Under the pieces are notes generated by a model, which was given only the letters and a program-made list of their open reading frames with translations, was not told the DNA's origin and did not search any database. Source: Hyphomicrobiales bacterium (GTDB lineage Bacteria; Pseudomonadota; Alphaproteobacteria; Rhizobiales; Rhizobiaceae). Taken from it: a stretch of DNA of 64,000 nucleotides. The stretch lies in NCBI GenBank assembly GCA_900467745.1, contig UBQW01000058.1, positions 62,001 to 126,000 of the forward strand, given 5' to 3'. Both the position numbers and the translations under genes were made by a program. Shown here piece after piece: positions 28,068 to 36,647 of the stretch. The first letter of the stretch is position 1. Each line of letters starts with the position of its first letter.

Positions 28068-29507
28068 ATGATGCCTTCCAAAAGTGAGCAACTGTCGGTT
28101 TTTCCTGCCTTCGTTCGTGTCGAAGGCAAGATTGCGGCTGTCTTCGGCAATGGCGATGAAGCCTTCGCCAAGGTGCGCCTGCTGTCCAACACCAAGGCCC
28201 GGATCGTCGCCTACACGGATCGCCCCGAGGCCGATTATCACGCCCACCTGATCGCCAACCGCATCGAAACCGTTCGCGCAGCCTTCGCGCCCGAGCAGGT
28301 CGAAGGTGCAACGCTGGTCTTCGCGGCCACGGGCTATGCCGCCGCCGATCGCGCCATCGTCGACGCCGCGCGCGCCGCCAAGATCCCGGCCAATGCCGTC
28401 GATCAGCCCGACTACTGCGATTTCTACACCCCGGCGCTCGTCAATCGCGCGCCTGTCGCGGTTGCTATCGGTACGGAAGGGGCAGGGCCCGTTCTTGCGC
28501 AGATGATCCGCGCCCAGGTCGATCAGCTGCTGGCGCCGTCGCTCGGCCGCCTTGCCGAACTGGCCGTCAGCTATCGCTGCCGCGTCGAGCATGCGCTTGA
28601 GAAGGGCGCCACGCGCCGCCTCTTCTGGCGCCGCTTCTTCTCCGGCGCGGTTGCCGATGCTGTCTCCAACGAGAACATGCCGCAAGCGAAAAGCCTTGCC
28701 GACGAGCTGTTGCGCTCCGCCGACAAGGCCGAGGGTCGCATCTGGCTGGTCGGTGCCGGTCCGGGCGCTGCCGATCTCCTGACGCTGCGCGCCCAGCGCG
28801 TGATGATGGAAGCAGACGTCATCGTCTATGACGCATTGGTGCCGCAGGAAATCGTCGACATGGGCCGCCGCGATGCGGAGCGCCTCTCGGTCGGCAAGCG
28901 CAAGGGCTGTCATTCCAAGTCGCAGGAAGAGATCAACGACCTGCTCGTTTATCTCGGCCGCGAGGGCAAGCGCGTCGTTCGCCTGAAGTCGGGCGATCCG
29001 TTGGTCTATGGCCGCGCCGGCGAGGAGATGGCCGCATTGCGCGCCGCCGGTATCGCCTATGAAGTCGTCCCCGGCATCACCTCTGCTTTCGCCGCCGCCG
29101 CCGATTTCGAACTGCCGCTGACGCTGCGCGGCGTCGCCTCGTCGCTGGTCTTCACGACCGGCCACGACCTGACCGGCGACGTGCTTCCCGATTGGGCGAG
29201 CCTTGCCGTATCGGGCGCCACGATCGCCGTCTATATGGGTCGCACCGTCGCCGCATCGGTTGCCGAGCGACTGATGCGCGCGGGGATCGCGCCGGAGACG
29301 ACGGTCGCCGTCATCGAGAACGCCAGCCGCGCCGATCGCCGGCTGCTGCATGGTACGCTGCGCGATCTGCCCGATCTGCAGAACCGCGATGAACTCACCG
29401 GACCTGTCATGGTCATCATCGGCGACGCCGTTGCGGGCGCCAATTTCGAACTGTCCGAACCGCTGGTGCGTGCACGCGCCCGGTCCGATGAACTGCTAAG
29501 GAGCTGA
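28068..29507 (+). CDS. cysG: Siroheme synthase (CysG: uroporphyrinogen-III methyltransferase, precorrin-2 dehydrogenase, ferrochelatase)
   Basis: A multifunctional enzyme making siroheme for the adjacent sulfite reductase. In 479 residues: an NAD-binding dehydrogenase/ferrochelatase part (residues 1-150, FPAFVRVEGKIAAVFGNGDEAFAKV), a dimerisation part, then the methyltransferase from about 222 with VGAGPGAADLLTLRA, VRLKSGDPLVYGRAGEE and VVPGITSAFA. Three candidate starts overlap: TTG 28065, ATG 28068 and ATG 28071; the second is chosen. It heads the operon cysG-DUF2849-cysI-DUF934. Confidence 0.95.
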   Translation: MMPSKSEQLSVFPAFVRVEGKIAAVFGNGDEAFAKVRLLSNTKARIVAYTDRPEADYHAHLIANRIETVRAAFAPEQVEGATLVFAATGYAAADRAIVDAARAAKIPANAVDQPDYCDFYTPALVNRAPVAVAIGTEGAGPVLAQMIRAQVDQLLAPSLGRLAELAVSYRCRVEHALEKGATRRLFWRRFFSGAVADAVSNENMPQAKSLADELLRSADKAEGRIWLVGAGPGAADLLTLRAQRVMMEADVIVYDALVPQEIVDMGRRDAERLSVGKRKGCHSKSQEEINDLLVYLGREGKRVVRLKSGDPLVYGRAGEEMAALRAAGIAYEVVPGITSAFAAAADFELPLTLRGVASSLVFTTGHDLTGDVLPDWASLAVSGATIAVYMGRTVAASVAERLMRAGIAPETTVAVIENASRADRRLLHGTLRDLPDLQNRDELTGPVMVIIGDAVAGANFELSEPLVRARARSDELLRS

Positions 29508-29509
29508 CT

Positions 29510-29824
29510 ATGGGAGACAAGGTTCTGACCGCCAACAGGCTGACCGACGGCATCGCCGTCTGGCTCGATGCCAACGGCACCTGGGTGACGTCGCTGCAGG
29601 ATGCGCTGGTCGCGCGCCATGCCGAGGCCGTTGCCGCGCTGGAGGCAATCGGCAAGAAGTCCTACGCCAACAATCTGGTGGTCGATGTCGCCGTGGTTGA
29701 CGTGCAGGAGACCGATGGTGTTCTCTGGCCGCTGCGCCTTCGCGAGCGCATTCGTGCACAGGGTCCGACCATGGAATACGCGCCGGGCTACAAGCCCGCC
29801 GATCCCGCATTCATTGCAGTCTGA
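29510..29824 (+). CDS. DUF2849 protein of the sulfite-reductase operon
   Basis: A 104-residue soluble protein beginning KVLTANRLTDGIAVWLDANGTWVTSL, typical of DUF2849, with a conserved C-terminal RERIRAQGPTM segment. Family members occur only between cysG and cysI in alphaproteobacteria and are presumed to help sulfite or nitrite reduction; no activity is known. It starts two bases after the cysG stop and stops eight bases before cysI. Confidence 0.85.
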   Translation: MGDKVLTANRLTDGIAVWLDANGTWVTSLQDALVARHAEAVAALEAIGKKSYANNLVVDVAVVDVQETDGVLWPLRLRERIRAQGPTMEYAPGYKPADPAFIAV

Positions 29825-29832
29825 GGAATACG

Positions 29833-31506
29833 ATGTACCGTTACGACGAATTTGACCACGCCTTTGTCGCCGAGCGCGTCGCGCAGTTCCGCGATCAGGT
29901 TGAGCGCCGTCTGTCCGGCGAGCTCGCCGAGGATGCGTTCAAGCCGCTGCGCCTGATGAACGGCGTCTATCTTCAGCTGCACGCCTATATGCTGCGCATC
30001 GCCATTCCCTACGGCACGCTGAACTCCAAGCAGATGCGCATGCTGGCCCATGTCGCGCGTACCTATGACCGCGGCTACGGCCACTTCACAACGCGCCAGA
30101 ACCTGCAGTTCAACTGGCCGAAGCTGTCGGATATGCCCGACGTGCTGGCCGAACTCGCCACCGTCGAGATGCATGCTATCCAGACCTCGGGCAACTGCAT
30201 CAGAAACGTCACTGCCGACCATTTCGCCGGTGCCGCCGCCGATGAAGTCGCCGATCCGCGTCCTTACGCCGAAATCCTGCGCCAGTGGTCTTCCGTCCAT
30301 CCGGAATTCTCCTTCCTGCCGCGCAAGTTCAAGATCGCCGTCACGGGTGCCGAGCGCGACCGCGCCGCGATCCAGGTCCACGACATCGGCCTGCACCTGA
30401 AGAAGAACGACAAGGGCGAGATCGGCTTTGCCGTCTACGTCGGTGGCGGACAGGGCCGTACGCCGATGATCGCCAAGCTGATCAAGGACTTCCTGCCGGA
30501 AGAGGATCTGCTGTCCTACACGACCGCCGTGATGCGTGTGTATAACCTGCACGGCCGCCGCGACAACAAGTACAAGGCACGCATCAAGATCCTCGTCCAT
30601 GAAACGGGCGCCGAGGAACTGGCCCGCCAGGTCGAGGTCGAGTTCGCGGCGCTGAAGGACACCGAGCTTAAGCTGCCTGAAGCCGACGTCGCCGCCATCA
30701 CGGCCTATTTCGCGCCGCCGGCTCTGCCGCAGCGTGCCGAAGGCTGGGAAAACCTTGCGCGCTGGAAGAAGGCCGATCCGGCGTTCTCGCGCTGGGTCCA
30801 CCAGAACGTCCAGCCGCACAAGAACCCCGATTACGGCATGGTGACGATCTCGCTGAAGCCCATCGGCGGCATTCCGGGTGACGCCTCCGATAGCCAGATG
30901 GATGCGGTTGCCGATATCGCCGAGGAATACGCCTTCGACGAAATCCGCGTCAGCCACGAGCAGAACCTGATCCTGCCGCACGTCGCGCTGGCCGATCTTG
31001 AGAGCGTCTATCGCGGCCTCGTCGCCATCGGTCTTGCCGAAGCCAATGCCGGCCTGATCACCGACATCATTGCCTGTCCCGGCTTGGACTACTGCGCGCT
31101 CGCCAATGCGCGCTCCATCCCTGTCGCGCAGGAAATCTCCAGGCGTTTCGGCAATCCCGAGCGCCAGGCCGAGATCGGCGAGCTGAAGATCAAGATCTCC
31201 GGCTGCATCAACGCCTGCGGCCACCACCATGTCGGCCATATTGGCCTCTTGGGCGTCGAGAAGAAGGGTGCGGAACTCTATCAGATCACGCTTGGCGGCT
31301 CCGGTGACGAGCACACCTCGATCGGCGAAATCATCGGCCGTGGCTTCGAGCCGGAGAAGGTGACCGATGCGATCGAAAAGATCGTCGATACCTATCTCGG
31401 CCTGCGCAACGATCCGTCCGAGATATTCCTCGATGCCTATCGCCGCGTCGGGCCGCAGCCTTTCAAGGATGCGCTCTACGGTGATTCCAAGGCGGAGGCT
31501 GCGTGA
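29833..31506 (+). CDS. cysI: Assimilatory sulfite/nitrite reductase hemoprotein (CysI-like)
   Basis: A 557-residue siroheme and [4Fe-4S] enzyme reducing sulfite to sulfide with six electrons, probably from ferredoxin. It has two half repeats (nitrite/sulfite reductase ferredoxin-like domains) and the four cluster/siroheme ligands C415 and C421 (CPGLDYC) and C458 and C462 (CINAC). The context with cysG and DUF934, rather than nitrate genes, points to sulfite. It is the ferredoxin-dependent one-chain type; no CysJ flavoprotein is encoded nearby. Confidence 0.93.
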   Translation: MYRYDEFDHAFVAERVAQFRDQVERRLSGELAEDAFKPLRLMNGVYLQLHAYMLRIAIPYGTLNSKQMRMLAHVARTYDRGYGHFTTRQNLQFNWPKLSDMPDVLAELATVEMHAIQTSGNCIRNVTADHFAGAAADEVADPRPYAEILRQWSSVHPEFSFLPRKFKIAVTGAERDRAAIQVHDIGLHLKKNDKGEIGFAVYVGGGQGRTPMIAKLIKDFLPEEDLLSYTTAVMRVYNLHGRRDNKYKARIKILVHETGAEELARQVEVEFAALKDTELKLPEADVAAITAYFAPPALPQRAEGWENLARWKKADPAFSRWVHQNVQPHKNPDYGMVTISLKPIGGIPGDASDSQMDAVADIAEEYAFDEIRVSHEQNLILPHVALADLESVYRGLVAIGLAEANAGLITDIIACPGLDYCALANARSIPVAQEISRRFGNPERQAEIGELKIKISGCINACGHHHVGHIGLLGVEKKGAELYQITLGGSGDEHTSIGEIIGRGFEPEKVTDAIEKIVDTYLGLRNDPSEIFLDAYRRVGPQPFKDALYGDSKAEAA

Positions 31507-32018
31507 TGACCAGGATCTGGAGAGAAACCGGCTTCGTCGAGAACGATCCGTGGGTTATCGAAACCGAAGAGGTGAAGGCGGGCGAGGGGCAGAAGCCTCT
31601 GCTGAGCCTTGAGGAACTGGTGGCCAAGGCCGACGAGAGCAATGAAGTCGGCTTCGGCGTGCTGATCAAGCCCGCCGACGACGTGCGCAAGCTGGAGCCC
31701 TATCTCTATCGCCTCGAACTCGTCGCAGTAGCGTTTCCGGCTTTCAACGACGGCCGCGCCTTCAGCCATGCTTCGCTGCTGCGCGAGCGTCTCGGCTACA
31801 CCAACGAGCTTCGCGCCGTTGGCGATGTGCTCATCGATCAGGTGCCGCATATGCTGCGTTGCGGCATCGATAGCTTCGCCGTGACCAACGAGACTGCGAT
31901 AAAGCGTCTCACGGAGAAGCGCCTGCCTGAGATTCCGCATTATTATCAGCCGACTGCGCGTGACGCGGAGCCGGGCAAGAGCTATAGTTGGCGCCGTCAG
32001 GCGAAGCCGGCGGCATAA
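31506..32018 (+). CDS. DUF934 protein (CysH-associated)
   Basis: A 170-residue protein of the DUF934 family, found beside cysI in many Proteobacteria and of unknown biochemical role. The central FPAFNDGRAFSHASLLRERLGYTNELRAVGDVLIDQ block is its signature. ATG 31506 overlaps the cysI stop (GTGATGA). In rhizobia a cysH gene often follows; here a UbiH-like gene follows instead, and cysH is not in the window. Confidence 0.85.
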   Translation: MTRIWRETGFVENDPWVIETEEVKAGEGQKPLLSLEELVAKADESNEVGFGVLIKPADDVRKLEPYLYRLELVAVAFPAFNDGRAFSHASLLRERLGYTNELRAVGDVLIDQVPHMLRCGIDSFAVTNETAIKRLTEKRLPEIPHYYQPTARDAEPGKSYSWRRQAKPAA

Positions 32019-32055
32019 GGCCGGCTCGCCGTTTCAGAATTTGCGGAACGGTGCA

Positions 32056-33267
32056 ATGAAGACTTTCGAAATCGCGGTGATCGGCGGCGGACTGGCCGGT
32101 ATGATCGCCGCAATCGCCCTTGGACGCGGCGGACGCAACGTTGCACTCGTTGCGCCCCGGGCCCCAAGGGAAGATCGCCGGACGACGGCGCTGATGGATC
32201 AGTCGATCCGCTTCATCGACCGGCTGACGCTCTGGGAGCGCCTGCGTCCTTCCTCCGCGCCGCTTTCGACCATGCGCATCATCGATGGCACCAACCGCCT
32301 GCTGCGCGCCCCGACCGCGACCTTCCGCGCCGCTGAAGTCGGGCTCGAAGCCTTCGGCTACAATTTTCCCAACAAGGCGTTGATGGAAGTGCTGGAAGCG
32401 GCCGCGGCCGCCGAGGGCAACATCACGCGCTTCACCGCCTTTGCCGATGTGATCGATGTTACCGAAGACACCGTCTCCATTTCGCTCGACAATGGCGAAA
32501 CGCTCACCGCCGATTTCGCGATCGGCGCCGATGGCCGCAGGTCGAAGCTGCGCGAGACTGTTGGTATCGACGTCAAGAAATGGTCCTATCCGCAATCTGC
32601 CATGGTGCTGAATTTCCAGCATTCCCTGCCGCACGAAAACATCTCCACCGAGTTCCACACGGAAAACGGCCCCTTCACCCAGGTGCCGCTTCCCGGCAAT
32701 CGCTCGAGCCTCGTCTGGGTGCAGAGCCCGTCGGATGCTCAGACGCGCAGCGAGCTTTCGCTGGCCGAACTTGGCAACGTCGTCGAAGAGCGCATGCAAT
32801 CGCTGCTCGGCAAGGTGACTGTCGAGGAGGGCGTGCAGATCTGGCCGCTGTCGGGGATGATGGCACACCGCTCGGGCAAGGGCCGGGTGGCGCTGATCGG
32901 CGAGGCCGCGCATGTGTTTCCGCCCATCGGCGCACAGGGGCTGAATCTGAGCCTGCGCGACGTCATGGCGCTGACCGATATTCTCTGCGACCGGCCGGAA
33001 CTGCCGATATCAAAGGACGCCGGCAGCCAGTTCGACCGCAAGCGCCGCGTCGATATCATGACCCGCACGGCAAGCGTCGACGTGCTGAACCGCTCGCTTC
33101 TATCCGATTTCCTGCCGATGCAGGTGCTGCGCGCAGCCGGCCTGCATATCCTGGCCGCCGTACCGCCGTTCCGCAGCATGGTGATGCGCGAGGGTGTCGA
33201 GCCCGGGCGTGGTCTGCGCGCGATCCCGGATGCGATCAAGGAACATCTACGTCGGAAGAAAGCCTGA
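32056..33267 (+). CDS. UbiH/UbiF-family FAD-dependent hydroxylase
   Basis: A 403-residue flavin monooxygenase of the ubiquinone-biosynthesis type. It has the N-terminal dinucleotide motif GGGLAGMIAAIALGRGG, the central DG motif FAIGADGRRSKLRE, and GEAAHVFPPIGAQGLNLSLRD near the C-terminus. It is probably the ring hydroxylase of ubiquinone synthesis, but UbiH, UbiF and UbiI activities cannot be told apart from sequence alone. It starts 37 bp after DUF934, so it may be co-transcribed with the sulfur genes. Confidence 0.85.
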   Translation: MKTFEIAVIGGGLAGMIAAIALGRGGRNVALVAPRAPREDRRTTALMDQSIRFIDRLTLWERLRPSSAPLSTMRIIDGTNRLLRAPTATFRAAEVGLEAFGYNFPNKALMEVLEAAAAAEGNITRFTAFADVIDVTEDTVSISLDNGETLTADFAIGADGRRSKLRETVGIDVKKWSYPQSAMVLNFQHSLPHENISTEFHTENGPFTQVPLPGNRSSLVWVQSPSDAQTRSELSLAELGNVVEERMQSLLGKVTVEEGVQIWPLSGMMAHRSGKGRVALIGEAAHVFPPIGAQGLNLSLRDVMALTDILCDRPELPISKDAGSQFDRKRRVDIMTRTASVDVLNRSLLSDFLPMQVLRAAGLHILAAVPPFRSMVMREGVEPGRGLRAIPDAIKEHLRRKKA

Positions 33268-33278
33268 CTTCATCGCGA

Positions 33279-33557
33279 TCAAAGGTGTGACTTAGGCCCA
33301 CTCCTGCTGGTGCGAGCGTGACGCCCAGCTGATGGGTGTGGCGTCCTGCAGGACGTCAAGTGTGTGCCGTGGGCCCTTGGCCGGGCGTCGAAACGCCCGA
33401 AGTTGTATATGAGAAGCACCACGCCGAGGGCGATGAGAACGGCCGAGACGAAGTCCGGTATTTGAAACGGGCTGGAAACGGCCGCCGCCGCCAAAATGAA
33501 GAGTAGGATGCTTGCCGCACAGAGACGGCAATGTGTGGATTTCAGGAACTGCTTCAT
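33279..33557 (-). CDS. Hypothetical small membrane protein
   Basis: A possible 92-residue protein with two hydrophobic segments (LCAASILLFILAAAAVSS and VSAVLIALGVVLLIYNFG) and a basic, low-complexity C-terminal tail rich in Arg, Ser and His that looks like the product of out-of-frame reading. The start is ATG 33557. It lies between the converging UbiH-like gene and the organosulfur operon. It could be real, truncated at its 3' end or spurious; no family is recognised. Confidence 0.35.
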   Translation of the reverse strand: MKQFLKSTHCRLCAASILLFILAAAAVSSPFQIPDFVSAVLIALGVVLLIYNFGRFDARPRAHGTHLTSCRTPHPSAGRHARTSRSGPKSHL

Positions 33558-33671
33558 TCTTGCTTCAACGGAAGTGGTTGGTCGGTATCGGGTTCGCCCG
33601 AACACCCGGTGGGTAGCTGTCCGAGCAGGACGAGGTTAGCGCCATGCCCAGACAGGAAACCGATCGCGCGG

Positions 33672-34661
33672 TCATTTGAGGGTGTGGTCGAAGTATTCCA
33701 CCGTTCGCTTCAAAAGCTCTTCGCCCGCTTCCTTCGTCACTTTCGGATCATCCGAGACGAAACCGTGCTGCAAGCCTTCGACATAGTACGTCGATACGGC
33801 CACGCCATTCTCCTTTAGCTTCTTTTCGAATTCCGTCGATTGCGCGAAGGGAACGACCTTGTCGTCGCGGCTATGAGCCAGGAAGAAGGACGGTGCGTGG
33901 GCATCCACATAGGAAATCGGGCTGGCCGTCTCCAGGACGGTATTGGTGCAATAGCCTGGATTGCATTCCAGCAGGCGTGAGCGAGGGTGGCCGTTCTGAG
34001 CGGGCGTAGGGGCTGGTTCCATCGCCTTGAAATCAAACACGCCGTTCCAGATGGCTGCCGTGTTCACGCAGGTGGACGTGGTGGGCGTCTTGTCTCTGAC
34101 GCGAGTAAGCGTATTCGAGTTGCAGGCGACGGCGGCAAGTGCCGCGAGCTGTCCGCCGGACGAACTTCCCCAAATGCCGAACTTTTCCGGATTGATTCCA
34201 TACGATGCGGCGTTGTCTTTCAGGAAACGAATTGCAGCCTGAACGTCGTCGTAAGGGGCCGGAAAGGGTGCCTCGCCGCTGAGACGATGTTCCGCTGATG
34301 CCACGACATAACCCTTCGCTGCGAGGTCTGCCAGAACCGACGGAAAGTCGGCAAACTTCCCTTGAGCCTGGCGGTTGCCACCTTCCCACGCGCCTCCGTG
34401 AATGAATAAAATGACGGGTGCCGGGGCTGTTGTCTTCGGATTGCGATAGATGTCGAGGCGCAGCGGGCGATATCCCACCTCGGTCGAATAGGTCACGCCG
34501 TTATAAGCCAGCGTGCCATTCGGAAACTCGACCGGATGCGTTTGAAGGAAGTTCTGCGGCTTTGCCTGTTCTGCGGAGGCGAGGCCGGTCATGCCCGTCA
34601 TCAGCGCGATCGTCGCGACTGCCAGGGCTCGGCCAAGGGGATAAGATCGAAATGGTGACAT
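33672..34661 (-). CDS. Secreted alpha/beta hydrolase (esterase/lipase-like)
   Basis: A 329-residue hydrolase with a signal peptide (about residues 1-30, LAVATIALMTGMTGLASA). It has the oxyanion-hole HGGAW at 88-92 and the GxSxG nucleophile elbow GSSSG at 165-169 (S167), with the probable acid in HSRDDKVVPF and the His in GLQHGF near residue 304. The substrate could be a carboxyl ester in a surfactant or drug-like compound. It is the last gene of the organosulfur operon, 21 bp downstream of a half-permease gene, so it may release substrate or work on a linked nutrient. Confidence 0.85.
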   Translation of the reverse strand: MSPFRSYPLGRALAVATIALMTGMTGLASAEQAKPQNFLQTHPVEFPNGTLAYNGVTYSTEVGYRPLRLDIYRNPKTTAPAPVILFIHGGAWEGGNRQAQGKFADFPSVLADLAAKGYVVASAEHRLSGEAPFPAPYDDVQAAIRFLKDNAASYGINPEKFGIWGSSSGGQLAALAAVACNSNTLTRVRDKTPTTSTCVNTAAIWNGVFDFKAMEPAPTPAQNGHPRSRLLECNPGYCTNTVLETASPISYVDAHAPSFFLAHSRDDKVVPFAQSTEFEKKLKENGVAVSTYYVEGLQHGFVSDDPKVTKEAGEELLKRTVEYFDHTLK

Positions 34662-34682
34662 GAAATCTCCTTTGGGTTTAAA

Positions 34683-35171
34683 TCAGTGGAAGGAAAGCGA
34701 TAGGGCAGCAGCCAGAAACGGCAGTGGAGCTGCGGCCGCGAGACGCACGACGACGAAGCGCCTGCCCATCAACGGCAGTTCGTAGGTGAGGATGCGATGC
34801 ACCGCGAACACTGACCAGCTGGTGAGCAGCGCGATCATCTGGGCTCTGCCGGCATCCATCTGGAACATCGCGAAGGCGATCGGAAACGCGACCATCGGAC
34901 CGCCGGGGATGAAGCCGCCCAAGGCGGAGGCGACGATAACGCCCAGAAATCCGCTGTCCCGGCCAAGCAGCGCCGACACGATTTCGGCAGGCAGAAGCCG
35001 GCTGACGAACGCGGCGATCAGCAGCCCAAACGGCAGGCTGATGAGAATACTTCCCGCCTGATTGCGAACATTTGCCACCAGTTCGCCGAGCCTGTCGGGA
35101 TGTCGAAGTGCGATCAACCCGACGAGAAGCGCGGCGACGCCGATCAGGATGATGGTTCCACTATCCAGCAT
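34683..35171 (-). CDS. Half-size permease-like membrane protein B (PF03773-like)
   Basis: A 162-residue membrane protein with about five hydrophobic segments. The conserved block GGFIPGGPMVAFPIAFAMF followed by MIALLTSWSVFAVHRILTYELPLMG is shared with the next protein upstream and resembles one half of the larger ArsP/COG0701 permeases, with PGGP replacing the cysteine motif of those. The start ATG 35171 overlaps the end of the preceding gene by 11 bases. The pair probably makes a heteromeric carrier. Substrate unknown; the cluster suggests sulfite, thiosulfate or a sulfonate-related anion. Confidence 0.65.
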   Translation of the reverse strand: MLDSGTIILIGVAALLVGLIALRHPDRLGELVANVRNQAGSILISLPFGLLIAAFVSRLLPAEIVSALLGRDSGFLGVIVASALGGFIPGGPMVAFPIAFAMFQMDAGRAQMIALLTSWSVFAVHRILTYELPLMGRRFVVVRLAAAAPLPFLAAALSLSFH

Positions 35172-35739
35172 GGGACTGCTCTCCCGAAGCGCGGTAGCGA
35201 GCCGCGATCTCTCTGGCGAGAAAACCGGCAACGAAAGGAAGCGGAATGCTGACGACAAAGCGCAGCACCGCGAAGTCCAGCCCAAGCATGGGGATTTCCC
35301 AGATCAGCAGGCGGCTCACGCTGCTGGCGGCCCACGCCGTGAGAAACGCGATCAACGCTCCCGTGTCCGCGCCGGCCTTTGAAAGGCTGAGCACGAGGGG
35401 AAACGAGGCATAGGGACCGCCTGGCGTTACCATCCCGAGCGCCGTCGCGATGCTAAGGCCTCGAAACCCGGAATTCTCGCCGAGCCACCGGGAGACCTTG
35501 TTCTTCGGGACAAGGATGCCGACCGCGGACGCGATCACCAGCCCCAAGACCAGTTCAAGGGCCAGCGCGATCAGCTCCGACCATGCATCGCCGATGCTGT
35601 TGGCGACCGCCTTGGGCCCGCGCAGCGCATAGCAGAATGCGCCGGCAACCACGGCAACCGAGAAAAAGGTAGCAAACATTCGGGCATGCTTCGCCCTGCC
35701 GCTCGATCGACGAACGGCGCCGGCTTCTTTCGAAGACAT
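35161..35739 (-). CDS. Half-size permease-like membrane protein A (PF03773-like)
   Basis: A 192-residue membrane protein with five hydrophobic segments after a basic N-terminal tail (MFATFFSVAVVAGAFCYALRG is the first). Its core ALGMVTPGGPYASFPLVLSL and the following LIAFLTAWAASSVSRLLIWEIPMLG match the neighbouring protein B, so the two are paralogous halves. Lone halves of about 160-190 residues suggest a two-subunit permease. The gene lies 42 bp downstream of a rhodanese gene. Confidence 0.65.
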   Translation of the reverse strand: MSSKEAGAVRRSSGRAKHARMFATFFSVAVVAGAFCYALRGPKAVANSIGDAWSELIALALELVLGLVIASAVGILVPKNKVSRWLGENSGFRGLSIATALGMVTPGGPYASFPLVLSLSKAGADTGALIAFLTAWAASSVSRLLIWEIPMLGLDFAVLRFVVSIPLPFVAGFLAREIAARYRASGEQSHAG

Positions 35740-35781
35740 TGAAACTCCTAAAGGGGTGCGCCACGAAATGCGCGGCGTGGA

Positions 35782-36636
35782 TCAATCGCTTCCGTGCGCG
35801 ACAGCTCGGTCGGGGTCTGCGGACCATGCCGAGAACGATCCGACGAATAGCCGTGCGTCTATACCTGCGGATCGAAGCGCCAGCGTCTCCAGGGCGCCGC
35901 CGACGCCACCGCCGCAATAGACGCCGATATAGTCGGCACCGTCGGCGCCGCGGGCGTCAAGAACTTCGCGAACCTCGTTTGGCTTCAACACAAGACCGCT
36001 AGCATCGAGAAGCGTGGACGACGGCAGGCTGCGCGCGCCGGGGATGTGGCCGCTGCGCGGGGATCCGTCGCCAGCGTATTCGGCGCCACCGCGCGCGTCG
36101 AACAGAGGTCCGCCCGCCTTGATGTATCCGGCGACTTCGTCTGCCGAAAGCGTAGGGAGCCCATCCACCTGGGCGATCGTGAAGGTGCCGGGGACCTCCG
36201 GCGGCGGTTCACCATCGGTTTTCCCGCCGGCGGCCTTCCATGCGGCAAGACCACCATCCAGATATCGTACATCGGGCAAACCAGCCCACTGGAGCACAAA
36301 CCACGCCCGTGCTGCCGCGGCAGGTGTGCGGTCGCTATAGGCCACGACAAGCGTTTCCGGCCGAATGCCCCACTGGATCACATTGCGCTGAAGATCGGCG
36401 ATCTCGGGCAGGGGGCGCGAGCCGTTCAGCCCACCGCCTTTGCTCTGGAGTTGCGTCTTGAGATCGACATGATGTGCGCCGGAAATGTGCTCGTTGTCGT
36501 AATCGCTACGAAAGTCCTGCTGCTTGGGACTGAAGCGAACGTCGAGGAAGACGACATGGCGTCCGGAGGACTGCTCCGAAAGCGCGTCCGTGGCGGAAAT
36601 GATGTTGGTGGCGAAGGCGTCTGGGCGGCCTGTCAT
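35782..36636 (-). CDS. Two-domain sulfurtransferase (rhodanese)
   Basis: A 284-residue tandem rhodanese. The N-terminal inactive domain shows VFLDVRFSPK and YDNEHISGAHHVD; the C-terminal domain has FDARGGAEYAG, SGHIPGARSLPSS and the catalytic loop CGGGVG with C241 in YCGGGVGG. Such enzymes move sulfane sulfur from thiosulfate or mercaptopyruvate to a thiol or cyanide. It is cytosolic (no signal peptide). Sitting in the organosulfur operon, it may handle sulfur released by the monooxygenases. ATG 36636 is preceded by AAAGGG. Confidence 0.85.
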   Translation of the reverse strand: MTGRPDAFATNIISATDALSEQSSGRHVVFLDVRFSPKQQDFRSDYDNEHISGAHHVDLKTQLQSKGGGLNGSRPLPEIADLQRNVIQWGIRPETLVVAYSDRTPAAAARAWFVLQWAGLPDVRYLDGGLAAWKAAGGKTDGEPPPEVPGTFTIAQVDGLPTLSADEVAGYIKAGGPLFDARGGAEYAGDGSPRSGHIPGARSLPSSTLLDASGLVLKPNEVREVLDARGADGADYIGVYCGGGVGGALETLALRSAGIDARLFVGSFSAWSADPDRAVAHGSD

Positions 36637-36647
36637 TGGGGTCCCTT

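Noticed and set aside
27868..28068. A 66-codon leader-like frame upstream of cysG
   Set aside because: It has no cysteine run or conserved start and overlaps the cysG start by chance; a regulatory leader peptide cannot be supported.
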